Below, piece after piece: positions 50,750-60,613 of a DNA stretch of 64,000 bases. Each line of letters starts with the position of its first letter. The first letter of the stretch is position 1. Made by a program: the position numbers and the translations under genes. The notes beneath the pieces were generated by a model that did not search any database, was not told the origin of the DNA, and saw only the letters and a list, made by a program, of their open reading frames with translations. The DNA lies in the NCBI GenBank assembly GCA_012845835.1, contig JABAKD010000011.1, positions 1,396,001-1,460,000 of the forward strand, written 5' to 3'. The stretch comes from Undaria pinnatifida. Lineage: Eukaryota > Sar > Phaeophyceae > Laminariales > Alariaceae.

Positions 50750-51540
50750 CATATATTATAAAAATAAAAATACACTCCAGATTTGTGAGATCGAATATTT
50801 TGTCGAAACTCATCTTTGCAAGCTGTGTGTGATACTCCGATCGCGCGTATCACGGGTTGTGTGTCCTCATTAAGGATATAGGTCGGCGACTCCCCTTGCA
50901 ACTACAGTGTAGCTATCAGGGTCAACAGGGTGATGTTAGGCAGTCTGTGCGCGGAAACTATAAAACCCGTTTCTGAGGGGGACAAAATCTGACAGCTAGC
51001 TGTGGAAGGAAATGCATCAGTTTATCAAGTGAATCCTGTAAATCGAATATCCGGTGAGGGGAGGGCGGAGTTTTCAAGGACGTGGGGGCCTGATTTTAAT
51101 CAAGAGGGGGGCGGGAGGGGGGGAGGGGGGGAAGGGGACGGGTGGGGCAGGTCAATTTGTGCGTGGAAACTATAAATCCTTCTTGTGGGGGAGGGGGGGG
51201 GAATGTGGCGGGGGGGGCGGGGGGCGGAGGGGAAGGGCTTTAGGTCGCATAGATGTAGGGGTTTGCTACAACACGCGTTGTGCTAGGTCTAGGCGATGGT
51301 GCGGGTGGTGGGGAAGGAGGGGGCGTTGTAGGCGGGGGTGGGTGGGAATTGCAGCAGCGGCATGGACGGCTCTAAAAAGATAACGAGGCGATATCCAGGG
51401 CGTGAAAGTGTTTATATTACTCTGGCGGATTTTGATATTAGGTGGGGCGTTTAAGCAAGAGAAAGCGAGGAAAAAAAAAAAAAACAGGGGGAGGGGCGGG
51501 GGCAAGGGTTTTCAAGAGGTTTAGGTCACATATAATAACA
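50750..51540 (+). mobile_element. G-element copy 4
   Basis: Left domain begins TATTATAAAAATAAAAATAC; GATCGCGCGTATCACGGGTT; AAAACCCGTTTCTGAGGGGG; then G-rich tracts (51105-51130, 51185-51230) and the right domain GGTGCTAGGTCTAGGCGATG, GGCGGATTTTGATATTAGGT. Poly-G runs are shorter than in copies 2 and 3. Confidence 0.78.
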
Positions 51541-52075
51541 TCACCCTGTTGACCCTGATAGCTACACTGTAGTTGTAAGGGGAGTCGCCGACCTATATCC
51601 TTAATGAGGACACACAACCCGTAATACGCGCGATTGGAGTATCACACACAGCTTGCAAAGATGAGTTTCGACAAAATATTCGATCTCACAGCTGGAGTGT
51701 ATTTTAATTTAATACTTCGAAGTATTAAAATACACTCCAGCTATGAGATCAAGGATTTGGTCGACACTGATCTTCGCAACATTGTGTGTGATCGTCCGAT
51801 CGCGCGTATTAATCATATATGTAGGGGCTTGCTATACGCGCGGTGCTGGGTCTTCGCGATCGTGCGGGGTGTGGGGAAGGAGGGGGCGTTGGAGGAGGGG
51901 GGGAGGGGGGATGAATGAAAGCTACGTCGTGGATGGCTAGAAAGATAATGACGTGATATCAATTGCTTGGAAGTGTTTATTGGTCTGGCCGATTTCGATT
52001 GTAAGTGGGGCGTTTGAACGAACTGGGCGGGGAACAAAGGGGGGGGGGGGGGGAGGAGGGCGGAGATGAGTTGGA
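51541..52075. mobile_element. Two G left domains head to head, then right domain
   Basis: 51541-51712 is a left domain on the minus strand; at a TTTAATACTTCGAAGTATTA AA palindrome (centre about 51719) it turns into a plus-strand left domain (51725-51815), followed by GGGGCTTGCTATACGCGCGG and the G right domain to about 52050. The result is a large inverted repeat of about 110-base arms. Confidence 0.75.
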
Positions 52076-52094
52076 GCTACGGCATGTATGTATA

Positions 52095-52312
52095 TATTCT
52101 TCCACTCCAGAGTAAAAAAGAAAAGGGATAAACACTGCTCTCCTTGCAGCGTGGGTATAGGTACAATTCGACGCGAGTCGACGAGGAGAGGGAACTAAGC
52201 GCTGAATTAAATTCTCGCGGTAAAAATGAAGGCACGTAGTGGAGAGGGGGGAGATGGGCCCGCTATGGGACCTCGGATCTGAGTAGTTACTACTGCTGGG
52301 AGGGGACAATAA
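52095..52312 (+). mobile_element. SINE-B body copy
   Basis: GCAGCGTGGGTATAGGTACA, ATTCGACGCGAGTCGACGAG, ATTCTCGCGGTAAAAATGAA, GGCACGTAGTGGAGAGGGGG, GGGCCCGCTATGGGACCTCG, GATCTGAGTAGTTACTACTG. Confidence 0.78.
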
Positions 52313-52508
52313 ATGGGATAAAAAATGAAAAAAATAAAATAAAAAGAATCTAAAGTGACCGGAGCCTGATCTGTGACCACGAGCTTTTTTTTATTATGTG
52401 CGTTGTCAGTATGCGAGTTGATAATAATGTGCCAGGTACCAGGTGTATTTAGAACAACTATACTACTACTGTTGTTACATTATACTCGTATATATGCTCT
52501 ACTACTGT
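52313..52508. other. Unassigned sequence
   Basis: GTGCCAGGTACCAGGTGTA near 52429 is another CCAGGTACC-rich site. No gene. Confidence 0.3.
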
Positions 52509-52641
52509 TAATACAACAACAACAACAACGACGACGACGACAACAACAACAACAACAACAACAACAACGACGACAACGACAACAACAACAACAACAACAA
52601 CAACAACGACGACAACAACAACAACAACAACAACAACGACG

Positions 52642-52686
<45 letters not shown>

Positions 52687-52691
52687 ACAAC
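52509..52691 (+). repeat. (CAA)n/(CGA)n microsatellite
   Basis: About 60 triplets, CAA with interspersed CGA pairs; the plus frame would give poly-Gln/Arg but no gene context supports translation. Confidence 0.93.
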
Positions 52692-52739
52692 ACTCTATCT
52701 ACCACATACCACTACGGTAGTACACCGCTACCATCAGGT

Positions 52740-53050
52740 GGGCTCCCGTGAAATTGCACGTACGTGCAAGGTTTTAAGATTTGCACGTATATTCAATTAT
52801 TATAGCGATTTATGTATGCGGCTCCCTATGTCCAGGTCCGCACAAAACGACGGTAACGCTGCCCAAACCAACCCGACCCCAGACCCGACCCTAACCCTAA
52901 CCCCAACCCTAACCCTAACCCTAACCCTAACCCTAACCCCAACCCAATCCTTTGGGGGGCTCTCGGTCTGCTCTCGAGGTCGGCAGGGGCTGTACTGAGT
53001 TTACGTGCAATCTAAAAACGTTGCACGTACGTGCAATTAAACGCCTGGTG
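52740..53050 (+). mobile_element. Mutator-like MITE containing telomere-like repeats
   Basis: 311 bases flanked by the 9-base direct repeat CCATCAGGT (52731-52739, 53051-53059). Inverted ends: left GGGCTCCCGTGAAATTGCAC with GTACGTGCAA, GTTTTAAGATTTGCACGTA; right, reversed, CACCAGGCGTTTAATTGCAC with GTACGTGCAA, GTTTTTAGATTGCACGTA, about 50 bases. Nine-base duplications and long inverted repeats are typical of Mutator-like elements. The centre carries (CCCTAA)n. Confidence 0.75.
52888..52945 (-). repeat. Interstitial telomere-like tract (TTAGGG)n
   Basis: Seven CCCTAA units plus CCCCAA variants on the plus strand, inside the MITE above. A second, tiny tract lies at 61293-61312. Confidence 0.9.
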
Positions 53051-53059
53051 CCATCAGGT

Positions 53060-54105
53060 AATATTATAAAAAATGAAAATACACTCCAGCTGTGAGATCG
53101 AAGATTTCGTCGAAACTCATCTTTGCAAGCTGTGTGTGATACTCCGATCGCGCGCATTACGAGTTGTGTGTCCTCATTAAGGATATAGGTCGGCGACTCC
53201 CCTTACAACTACAGCGTAGCTATCAGGGTCAACAGGATGATTTTAGTCAGTCTGTGCGCGGAAACTATAAAACCCGTTTCTGAGGGGGACAAAATCTGAC
53301 AGTTGTGGAGGGAAATGTATCATTTTATCAAGTGAATCTTATAAGTCGAATAACCGGTGAGGGGGGGGGGCGGAGTTTTGAAGGAGCCTGGTTTTGATCA
53401 AAAGCGAGCGGGTTTGGAGGGGGGGGGGGGGGGGGGGGGGGGGGGAAGGGGGGGGGAATTTGTGCATGTAAGCTATAAATTCTTTCAAGGGGATAAATCT
53501 GATGGTTTTGGCACCAGTTTATTATTGGGGGGGGGGGGGGGGGGGGGTTGGGCGGGGGGGGGGCGTGTGGGGCAGCTCAATATGTGCGTGGAAACTATAC
53601 ATTATTTTGAGGGGATAAATATGACGGTTTGGAAATAATGCATCAGTTTATCATGTATATCCTGGGGTAAGTCGTACAATCAGTGAGTAGAGAGAGGGTG
53701 GAGTGTTCGAGGGGGTGGGGTTGGGATGGGTTGGGGGGGAGGGGGGGAGGGGGGGGGGGGGGGCGGGGGGGGGGCGGGGGGGGGAGGGGGCGGGGGGGGC
53801 GGGGGGGGGGGGGGGGGGGGGGGGGGGGAAGGAAGGGTTTTATGTGAGGGGTTTGTTATACGTGTGGTGCTAGGTCTAGGCGATGGTGCGGGTGATGGGG
53901 AAGAAGGGGACGTTCGGGGCGCGGGGGGGGAAAAACAGCGGCATGGATGGCTCTCGAAAATAATGAGGTGATATCCTGTGCGTGAAGTGTTTATTAATCT
54001 GGCGGATTTCGATATTTATTTGGTGGGGCGTTTGAGTAAGGGAGAGCGAGAGGGGGGGGGCGGGGGGGGGGGGGGGATTTTTTTAGCAGGTTTAGGTAAT
54101 ATTAT
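53060..54105 (+). mobile_element. G-element copy 3
   Basis: Starts directly after the MITE target repeat: ATATTATAAAAAATGAAAAT, then the canonical left domain. Internal units end in G runs of 27 (53419-53445), 21 (53527-53547) and 28 (53801-53828), with more GGGGC-interrupted runs between 53738 and 53800. The right domain ends GGTTTAGGTAATATTATA without the terminal repeat of copy 1. Confidence 0.82.
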
Positions 54106-54239
54106 ATTGCTTGCCATAATAATATGTTACTGGTGTATAACAATAGTCTACATTATTATTTATATAGACTATATATATCAATGAATGTATTATGTATGGT
54201 CTATAGTCTGTATATTTTCTTTTTTTCTCTTATTTTTTC

Positions 54240-54450
54240 TTTCCAGCTTCTGGACAAGTCGTGGTCACAGGTATCGTCCCTTCTTCCCCCCGGTTCTTGC
54301 CTTCAATTTTTATCGCGCATAGGGTTCATTCAGCAATCCCACTGCTCGTCGATGTTTCATCGAGTGTTGCTAACTCACGCTCTCGCCCTTTCCGCAAGTC
54401 AATTTGTGCACAAGAAAAAGTCCCCAACGAATTATACGAGTATGCATGAT
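54240..54450 (-). mobile_element. SINE-A copy 5, head truncated
   Basis: CAGCTTCTGGACAAGTCGTG at the left to AACGAATTATACGAGTATGC; the tRNA-like head beyond is lost. Confidence 0.85.
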
Positions 54451-55434
54451 TCGGCATGACATGATGACATTTCTCTGGGAGGATCCGAGGAGAGTGCCGG
54501 CGAGGGCTTGTGATATTTCGAAGACAAGAGAGACGAAAAGACAAAAAGACGAACTCCGGGTCCTGGAATAATAATTTCATGACTTGCAATCGAAAAAGTC
54601 CCCCGGCGTTCGATAAAATGCACGAAAAAAAGAAACAAACGTACTACTTTCGTCGGAAATGTAAGTATCGTTTAATCATTAAATAAATATAAACACGAAA
54701 CGTATATTGAATTTTCCGTCCGGAGTGGTTCATCTCTTCTTACCAAAGATATGCCACCCTGGGCATAATAATCATCTCGCATAAGGACCATGTATTCATG
54801 TCCATATCAATATAAAACAGTACTTAAATGTCCGCCTGGAGTCGTGCGTATTGTATGAAAGAAACAATAAGCAAAACCGGACGATTCTTCGTAAAAAAAC
54901 TGATGTCCATCCGTTTCCAGGCAGTTCTTGGCAAACTATTCCCATCGACCACGACCAGCCGGCACTGGCGACAGCACACCACAACCACCACACCCCACCA
55001 CACCAACCGCGACTTTAACGCGCCACACATGTATAGGTCAACATGGCACGTATCATTCCGTGTGTTACTTAGTGTGTGTCTTTACGCGACAGGCACAACC
55101 ACCACGCATTCATATCGAGCGGTTGGTTGGCGTAGCATGGCCAAGTCACACCTCGACTTGCAGTTAGTTGCTGTCTTTGAATTATTAGACTATGTGTATC
55201 ATCACCTGCGACCACGAATACTCGGTTCTTTATTATATGCAGGAGGTGTCGCGCTGATCGGCCCGGACCCTCTCGTTGTGCTGAATGGATATATATGGGC
55301 ATGGAGAGGTCAGTTCGATGTGAAGAACACACGTGTACACGCACCATCATCATGTCCACCACGGCATCAACGCTATTGAGATGAGGCTCTTGGGTGTCAG
55401 ATATCAGACGCCAGGCTAGATGGAGATGATGAGT
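54451..55434. other. Unassigned, with a partial family C end
   Basis: 55300-55340 has GGTCAGTTCGATGTGAAGAA CACAC, the family C end. Long overlapping frames exist on both strands (183 codons plus at 54828-55379; 192 codons minus at 55069-55647); both run through repeat sequence and neither shows a known motif. Confidence 0.35.
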
Positions 55435-55690
55435 TGTTCTACGATAGCCCCCCCAACTTGTCTTCAACGAAATCGCCGGTTTCAAAACCACCAGTTCCCG
55501 GTCGTATCTCCTGAAATATGGTGTCCCTCGACACCCCGACGTCATCGATCGATAGGCCTTTGCACACAGAAAATATACGTATGGATACTTTGTTTTCAAC
55601 TGTTGTTGTGTATCCTTCTTTCTGTGGAGCAGCCATGAAACGTTCAAACCGCTGGTTTTGCAGGGGGCTATCGCAGAATCAGTACTTGTA
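55435..55690 (-). repeat. Paralogue of 26575-26835
   Basis: Here the minus strand has an open frame of 65 codons (55439-55636) including SIDDVGVSRDTIFQEIRPGT and GGFETGDFVEDKLGG. Could be a fragment of a mobile element gene; family unknown. Confidence 0.55.
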
Positions 55691-56095
55691 CTTGTATGAT
55701 GCTTTGGAATGTGACAGTAGTTGTCACGTTGTCAAGAAACCACTATATTCCACCGCCCAATCAAAAACCGTCAACGATTGCGAGAGAGAGCGTATGATGT
55801 ATGACAATGATGTATGAAGCGGGGGCCGATACAAGCGAAACATCTGTATTATAGTATGATCGTATCATCTCTTCTGCGTTTTTATACACGATACAAGCGA
55901 CACAGCTGTTGTAGTATGATCGTGTCATCTCTTCTGCTGCACCAGGTACGGCGGTAGCATGTCTGATGATATCTGGAACACATAGTCTAGTAGTCTAAGT
56001 ACACTCAAACAAGATGGATACTTCTAATAGTTAGTTGGTACATTCGTATACCGCTCTCTTACCATTTATTTGATTTTTTCACACACATACATATC
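55691..56095. other. Unassigned with a local duplication
   Basis: CGATACAAGCGA(A)ACA(T)CTGT, ..GTAGTATGATCGT(A/G)TC, ATCTCTTCTGC is present twice, near 55825-55880 and 55889-55940. Confidence 0.5.
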
Positions 56096-56097
56096 TA

Positions 56098-56238
56098 CTT
56101 TCCAGCTTCTGGACAAGCCGTGGTCACAGGTGCCGTCCCTTCTCCCCCCCGGTGTTTGCCTTTAATTTTTATCGCGCATAGGGTTCAGCAATCCCACTGC
56201 TCGTCGATTTTTCATCGAGTGTTGCTAACTCACGCTCT
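56098..56238 (-). mobile_element. SINE-A copy 6, core only
   Basis: TTTCCAGCTTCTGGACAAGC to GTTGCTAACTCACGCTCT; joined abruptly to unrelated sequence at 56238. Confidence 0.85.
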
Positions 56239-56735
56239 ACCATGTACTGTATAACAGGTAAGACGCATATTATAATATATTAGCACGCAGAGAAAAGGGC
56301 GGCCAAGGAAATTGAAACTCGCGTCACATACTCTATGCCGTACCTGATACATACATGGAAAAGGCACGACAAACATACTACGCATCTCCTGGGATAGCAC
56401 GTCTACTCCTTCCTGGGATAACATTAGCACTGTATAGTACGAAGCATTCTTATAGTACCCCTCCCCCCCTCCGCCCCCCCCTCTCCCCCTTGTCCCTCCC
56501 CCTCCCCCCCCCCCCCCCCCCCCCCTTCTCCTCGCCTACTCCCTACCTCCCTCAGTTAGGTAGACTAGAGATTAGGACTGATTCTACGATACTCTCTCCC
56601 CCAAAACCATTGATTTTCTTCAACGATCGTTTCATGGTTGCTTGACACGACGGTAGGATTATATGCAAAAATATATCTTCACATTAATTCTTGTTTGCAA
56701 GGCAAGGACTACTACTGGTACTAGTGGTGGTACTA
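56239..56735. other. Unassigned with C-rich tract
   Basis: 56458-56535 is C/T rich with an uninterrupted C run of about 19-20 bases near 56506-56525. Confidence 0.5.
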
Positions 56736-57032
56736 TCGAACGATTGTTAAGGTACAGCCTCGAAAGGCCTGTAATTATCCGAATTGGAGATCATTTGGAT
56801 GGGTTTCGCATGATAAGGTGCCTCCGATCTCCTCAGAAGCTATCCCGGACTCTGGTGGAAACGAATAAAGCTACATCTCTACGAAGGAAACGAAAGGGAG
56901 TTATCTCCGAGGACCTGCTCAATTGGCAGACCTGCAGGGGGCACTCTGTGTCCCCCACCCTTAATTTAAGACGATGGCGTCGCGGTGGCAAGGGGCACGG
57001 TATTTTAAGAGATACGCCCGGGAGCCGGTTTC
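56736..57032 (+). repeat. Paralogue of 62755-63030
   Basis: Shares CCTCGAAAGGCCTGTA, GATCATTTGGATGGGTTTCG, TGATAAGGT, CTCAGAAGCTATCCCGG, CTCTGGTGGAAACGAATAAA, GCTACATC, CTACGAAGGAA, CTCCGAGGACCTGCTCAATT, GGCAGACCTGCAGGGGGCAC and TCTGTGTCCCCC. About 88 percent. Frames are not conserved between copies, so it is non-coding. Confidence 0.8.
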
Positions 57033-57049
57033 AAAACCGACGACTTCGT

Positions 57050-57138
57050 TTAACCCCTTTAGAGCCCCCAAACCCCTCCCTATACTAATTTCACGTAATT
57101 TTGTCCCCAAAAAGGGTTTCCAGTGGTAAAGGGGTTAA
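57050..57138 (+). mobile_element. P MITE copy 4 (cleanest)
   Basis: TTAACCCCTTTAGAGCCCCC to GTTTCCAGTGGTAAAGGGGTTAA: a 12-base perfect terminal palindrome including TTAA on each side, 89 bases in all. Confidence 0.85.
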
Positions 57139-57149
57139 GAAAAGTTGGG

Positions 57150-57935
57150 GGGGGGGGCTACCGTAGAACGAGTCTTAGTAGCGAGAAAACGATCGTTATC
57201 CTAGGAGAAAGATGGTGGTCGCAGACGACGAAACAGGATGGGGATAGGATAAGCCAACAGGTACTATGTAGCATATGGAAGAAGCGTAATACGCGCCCAA
57301 ATGTTGGAGGTGTCTCTATTAGGAGTAGCAACGGTGCTCCGGCTCGAAAGGGATGCGTGGTCAATGGTATGGTCAAATCACTCAAGTAAGGCAAAGCAAC
57401 AAATCAGTACGCTCCCCACCCCCCTTACCCCCTACCTCCCCCCCCTCCTGCCGCCCCACCTCCCAATCCACCGATGAATGTGACGATGTACATACATGGA
57501 GAGTCTGGTACAGTAGATAGTAGCGAGAAAACGATCGCTATCTTGGGAGATAGATGGTGGCCACAGACGGCCTAAAGTATAGGATGTATCGAACGCAGCT
57601 TGCGAAGAAGATGAGTATTTACATCGACCCCTGACCTCATCGAAGTCGAAAACAGCTGACGCGTGTTTAGAGGTTGTTTTTCAAATATTGGAAAAAGGAC
57701 AACACACTTCCAAGTATTGTCATTAAGCAAAAGGTGAAAAAAAAAATGACATTTTGAAGAAACCTAACGAGCGCCCAAATGTTGTATGGAGATGTTGTAT
57801 CTACTACAGAGGGGGCGTAAGAACGGTGCTTGCTTCCTCTCGAAAGGGATTTCGTGGTCATCAGCCGAATGACTAAGTAAGGCAAGCAACAAATGAGTAC
57901 CCACCCCCCCCCCCCCCCCCCCCTCCCTGTCCTAC
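57150..57935 (+). repeat. Diverged duplication, two units
   Basis: AGTAGCGAGAAAACGATCG, TAT, GGAGA.AGATGGTGG, CAGACG at 57167 recurs at 57518; GCGCCCAAATGTTG, ACGGTGCT, CTCGAAAGGGAT, GTGGTCA, AAGTAAGGCAA, AGCAACAAAT, AGTAC.C at 57293-57400 recurs at 57770-57900. 57585-57680 holds a copy of the AACGCAGCTTGC.AAGATGAGTATT repeat seen at 34.6 and 43.7 kb. Poly-C of about 20 at 57903-57922. Confidence 0.65.
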
Positions 57936-57984
57936 TATACTCCCCGGCCGCGTGTATGACAATAAGCGACGAGGCCGGCATCAT

Positions 57985-58262
57985 CTCCGGTGGTGATTTG
58001 AATAGTGACCCGCGTAACTATTGAAATCGAGGTCGTACGTTCGAATCCTTGACAAGACACTCTTACAAATCAAGAGCAATTATGCAAAGTGAGAATGCTA
58101 ACAATGCTGAATGAACCCTCTGCGCGATAAGAGTGACGGCAAAAGTGCAAGGGGGAGGAGAATGGAAGAGACCCGTGACCACGCCTTGTTTGTTGTCCAG
58201 AAAGTCGCTAAGGGTAAAAGCTCTTACGAGTTGAGCTGGATGGAGAAGAGTAAAAAAAGTGT
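57985..58262 (+). mobile_element. SINE, CTGAGGGTAAAA-tailed subtype
   Basis: B-box-like CGTACGTTCGAATCCTTGAC near 58031, then AATGCTGAATGAACCCTCTG, CGCGATAAGAGTGACGGC, GACCCGTGACCACGCCTTG, GTCCAGAAAGTCGCTAAGGG, TAAAAGCTCTTACGAGTTGA, GCTGGATGGAGAAGAGTAAA. Same tail as 16080-16250. Confidence 0.7.
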
Positions 58263-58730
58263 CAAGACTTGAAAAAAAACGGAGCCCTCAGAGCACTACC
58301 AGCTGCTCAGTACCCCCCTCCCCTACCCCCTACCTTCCCCTCCTTTTCCGCCCCCCACAGGAACCCACGAAGCACTTATACACAGTAAGTACCGGTTTTT
58401 ACTCGTTCGTTGGTGTTTCTCGAATTGGGCGCACACGAGAAAAAAAAATAAGCCGCCATTCGAAGCTGCCATATACACATGCAAGAACGTGCGCACAACG
58501 TGCCGAAGTCCGAAGTCATCAACCTCACCAGGGGCAGTTATTGTAAGACTAGGCGCTGTTACAGGCACAGGCCATCCTTTCTTTACAAGTCTCTCTCCAA
58601 TATGCAGGTTCCACGTTGGTCACTCACCCCCTTTATATCGTTTCCGTATCCTAGATCTTACGCCGTTATTCTTTTTTTCAGGCTCCCAGGGCCATGCCAT
58701 AACAACCGGACAACACCTACCCGTATTCTT
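58263..58730. other. Unassigned sequence
   Basis: C-rich phrases near 58313-58358. Frames of 80-190 codons overlap on both strands and extend into family E repeats. Confidence 0.3.
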
Positions 58731-58732
58731 GG

Positions 58733-58915
58733 TAGGATGCAGCTCACCCTTCATGCGACTCGCCGAACACCTCACGGCGCCTCGTGTTTACTGCAAGCAA
58801 TAGTGATAATACATTCCTGGTTGGTGGTGGAAACCCGGGACGTGCTCCATATCCTGACGTTGCCCGGGGTGTGCGAGAGGATATATACGGCCATGCATGA
58901 CATACATAGTCTACA
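58733..58915 (+). repeat. Family E copy
   Basis: GGATGCAGCTCACCCTTCAT, GCGACTCGCCGAACACCTCA, GTGGAAACCCGGGACGTGCT, GACGTTGCCCGGGGTGTGCG. Confidence 0.65.
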
Positions 58916-59054
58916 TGTCATGATGAGTACACATGCCCTTCGTCCCTTGCCCCCTCACATGAAGCCATTCGAACGTGCGTCATCCACATATATGAGCAAC
59001 CAAATACGCGCAAGGTGCCGGAGTCCGCCTTGCAAGCAGCGCGGTTCTTAGCGG

Positions 59055-59260
59055 GGGGTGCATCAGCTCACCCTTCATGCGACTCGCCGAACACTTACTT
59101 GTTACTTCATCACGACGCTCCGCGCGTTTGGGGCAAGCAACTTTTCGTCTGCCTGTGGTCGAGGTGAAAACCCGACGTGCTCCCCGTACCAGCACTTTGC
59201 AGGGATGCGAAGGTCTACTCTACATGGTCCGACGGACTACGGCCATGCTTGACACATGAT
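59055..59260 (+). repeat. Family E copy
   Basis: GGTGCATCAGCTCACCCTTC, ATGCGACTCGCCGAACACTT, GTGGTCGAGGTGAAAACCCG, ACGTGCTCC, ACGGCCATGC. About 320 bases after the previous copy. Confidence 0.65.
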
Positions 59261-59440
59261 GATCCCCCCCCCCCTACGACCCACCCCTATTTTCCCCGTT
59301 GGTATGGGCAATCATTTTTTTTGTATGTCATATTGTGAGTGCACCCCCCCCCCCCCCTACACCTCCCCGTTTACTGCTGCTTGCTGTTTTTGGACATGGC
59401 CACAATACCAGAAAAAAAATTAGTAAAAATATATTTACTT
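59261..59440. other. C-rich unassigned DNA
   Basis: C runs at 59262-59272 and 59344-59357. Confidence 0.5.
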
Positions 59441-59530
59441 CGTTTGCGAAAATTCGAAGCGAGTCGGCGAGAGAAGAGAGGGCTGAAGAAATCGTCTCGC
59501 GATAAAAACGGGTCATTATGTGATACGTAC
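59441..59530 (+). mobile_element. SINE-B fragment
   Basis: AAATTCGAAGCGAGTCGGCG, AGAGAAGAGAGGGCTGAAGA, TCGTCTCGCGATAAAAACGG. Confidence 0.55.
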
Positions 59531-59564
59531 GGGTTACACAGGATGTACATGATGAGCTGACGCA

Positions 59565-59830
59565 TTCCACGGCCAGCCGTCAGATTTTGTCCCCCTCAGA
59601 AACAGGTTTTACGGTTTCCGTGCACATATTGATTGACATCACCCTCTTGACCGCTGGTACAAGCCATTAAAAGTTCTAAAAAAGGGAGTCGCCGACCGAT
59701 TAGTCTATATTCGTGAGGACGCACGCCCAGTAAAATACGCGCGATCGGATTAACGCACACAGCTTCTGTCGACGAAATCTTCTTGAAATCTTCGAACTCA
59801 CAGCGGGAGTGTGTTTTATTGTTCATAAAA
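59565..59830 (-). mobile_element. G-element left part, diverged copy
   Basis: CCGTCAGATTTTGTCCCCCT, CAGAAACAGGTTTTACGGTT, GATTGACATCACCCTCTTGA, GGGAGTCGCCGACCGATTAG, TACGCGCGATCGG, CACAGCGGGAGTGTGTTTTA. Confidence 0.75.
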
Positions 59831-59955
59831 TGAAGAGGCGCGTATCGCCATGTCGTAGTGGGGAGAGGGGGGGAGAACCTGCTTATTGTATTATATGATG
59901 TTGAGCTGTGAGCTGTGCTTAGTGGCCCCGGGTGTCTAATATACGTCACCTGAGA
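59828..59955 (+). mobile_element. SINE-B fragment
   Basis: AAAATGAAGAGGCGCGTATC, GTAGTGGGGAGAGGGGGGGA, GAACCTGCTT and, after a short insert, AGTGGCCCCGGGTGTC. Confidence 0.55.
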
Positions 59956-60280
59956 AGACGGAGAGAGAAAGATAAAGCAAGAAGATGATAGAAGGGCGAA
60001 AAAAAAGGCTCCCCACAATAACTGTGCTTTTCGTACTTAGCTTTTGATGTCCCAACAGTCCAAAATATGATGAAACAGACGGAAATCCAGACCATGGATA
60101 AAAAGATGAAAAAAAGCACAATCGATAGCAAAACAACGTACGATACGTACCCAACGTATCCAACGGCTACAACAAACTGCTGTGGATTTGGTGCCTTAAT
60201 TAATACGTCAATACCTTTGGTTGTCACTTCCACGAAAGGTGCTTGCATTTATTTATTTTTTTGCTCGATCACGAGTATTT
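59956..60280. other. Unassigned sequence
   Basis: GTACGATACGTACCCAACGT ATCCAACGG is locally repetitive. A 144-codon plus frame continues into the SINE and is not a gene call. Confidence 0.3.
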
Positions 60281-60281
60281 A

Positions 60282-60613
60282 TTATTCTCGCATTACTCTC
60301 GCGCTCCCTCCCAGTAGAAGCAGTAGTAGTAGTAGTAGCTCTGAAAATCCGGGGTCATATAGCGGGCCCTCCTACCCCCTCCCCACTACGTACGGTGCGT
60401 GCCTTCATTTTTGTCGCGAGAGTCTAGCATTTTCTTCCCTCGTCGACTCGCGTCGAATTACCTATTATACCCACGCTGCTAGGCGCTCTCAGCGCAGTTG
60501 ATCCTTTTTTTTTTTTGCATTTCTGCTAATAAAGTAAAAGCTCGCCACGGTGGGAATCGAACTCAAGGACCAAACGCTAGTAGTATACTGTAGTAGTAGT
60601 GTTCGAGGGTAAC
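60282..60613 (-). mobile_element. SINE-B, full copy interrupted by a TRIM
   Basis: Body as at 21.0 kb. The B box TTGAGTTCGATTCCCACC lies near 60547-60564 (minus). The head is cut at GTTA next to 60613 and resumes at 61267 as AACCACTAGACCACCGGGGC, the complement of GGTCTAGTGGTT. Confidence 0.88.

Noticed and set aside
52373-52720. Poly-Gln/Arg protein
   Set aside because: It is the translation of a (CAA/CGA)n microsatellite.
55069-55647. 192-codon minus frame overlapping a 183-codon plus frame
   Set aside because: Both cross known repeats (family C end and the 26.6/55.5 kb duplication) and have no recognisable domain.
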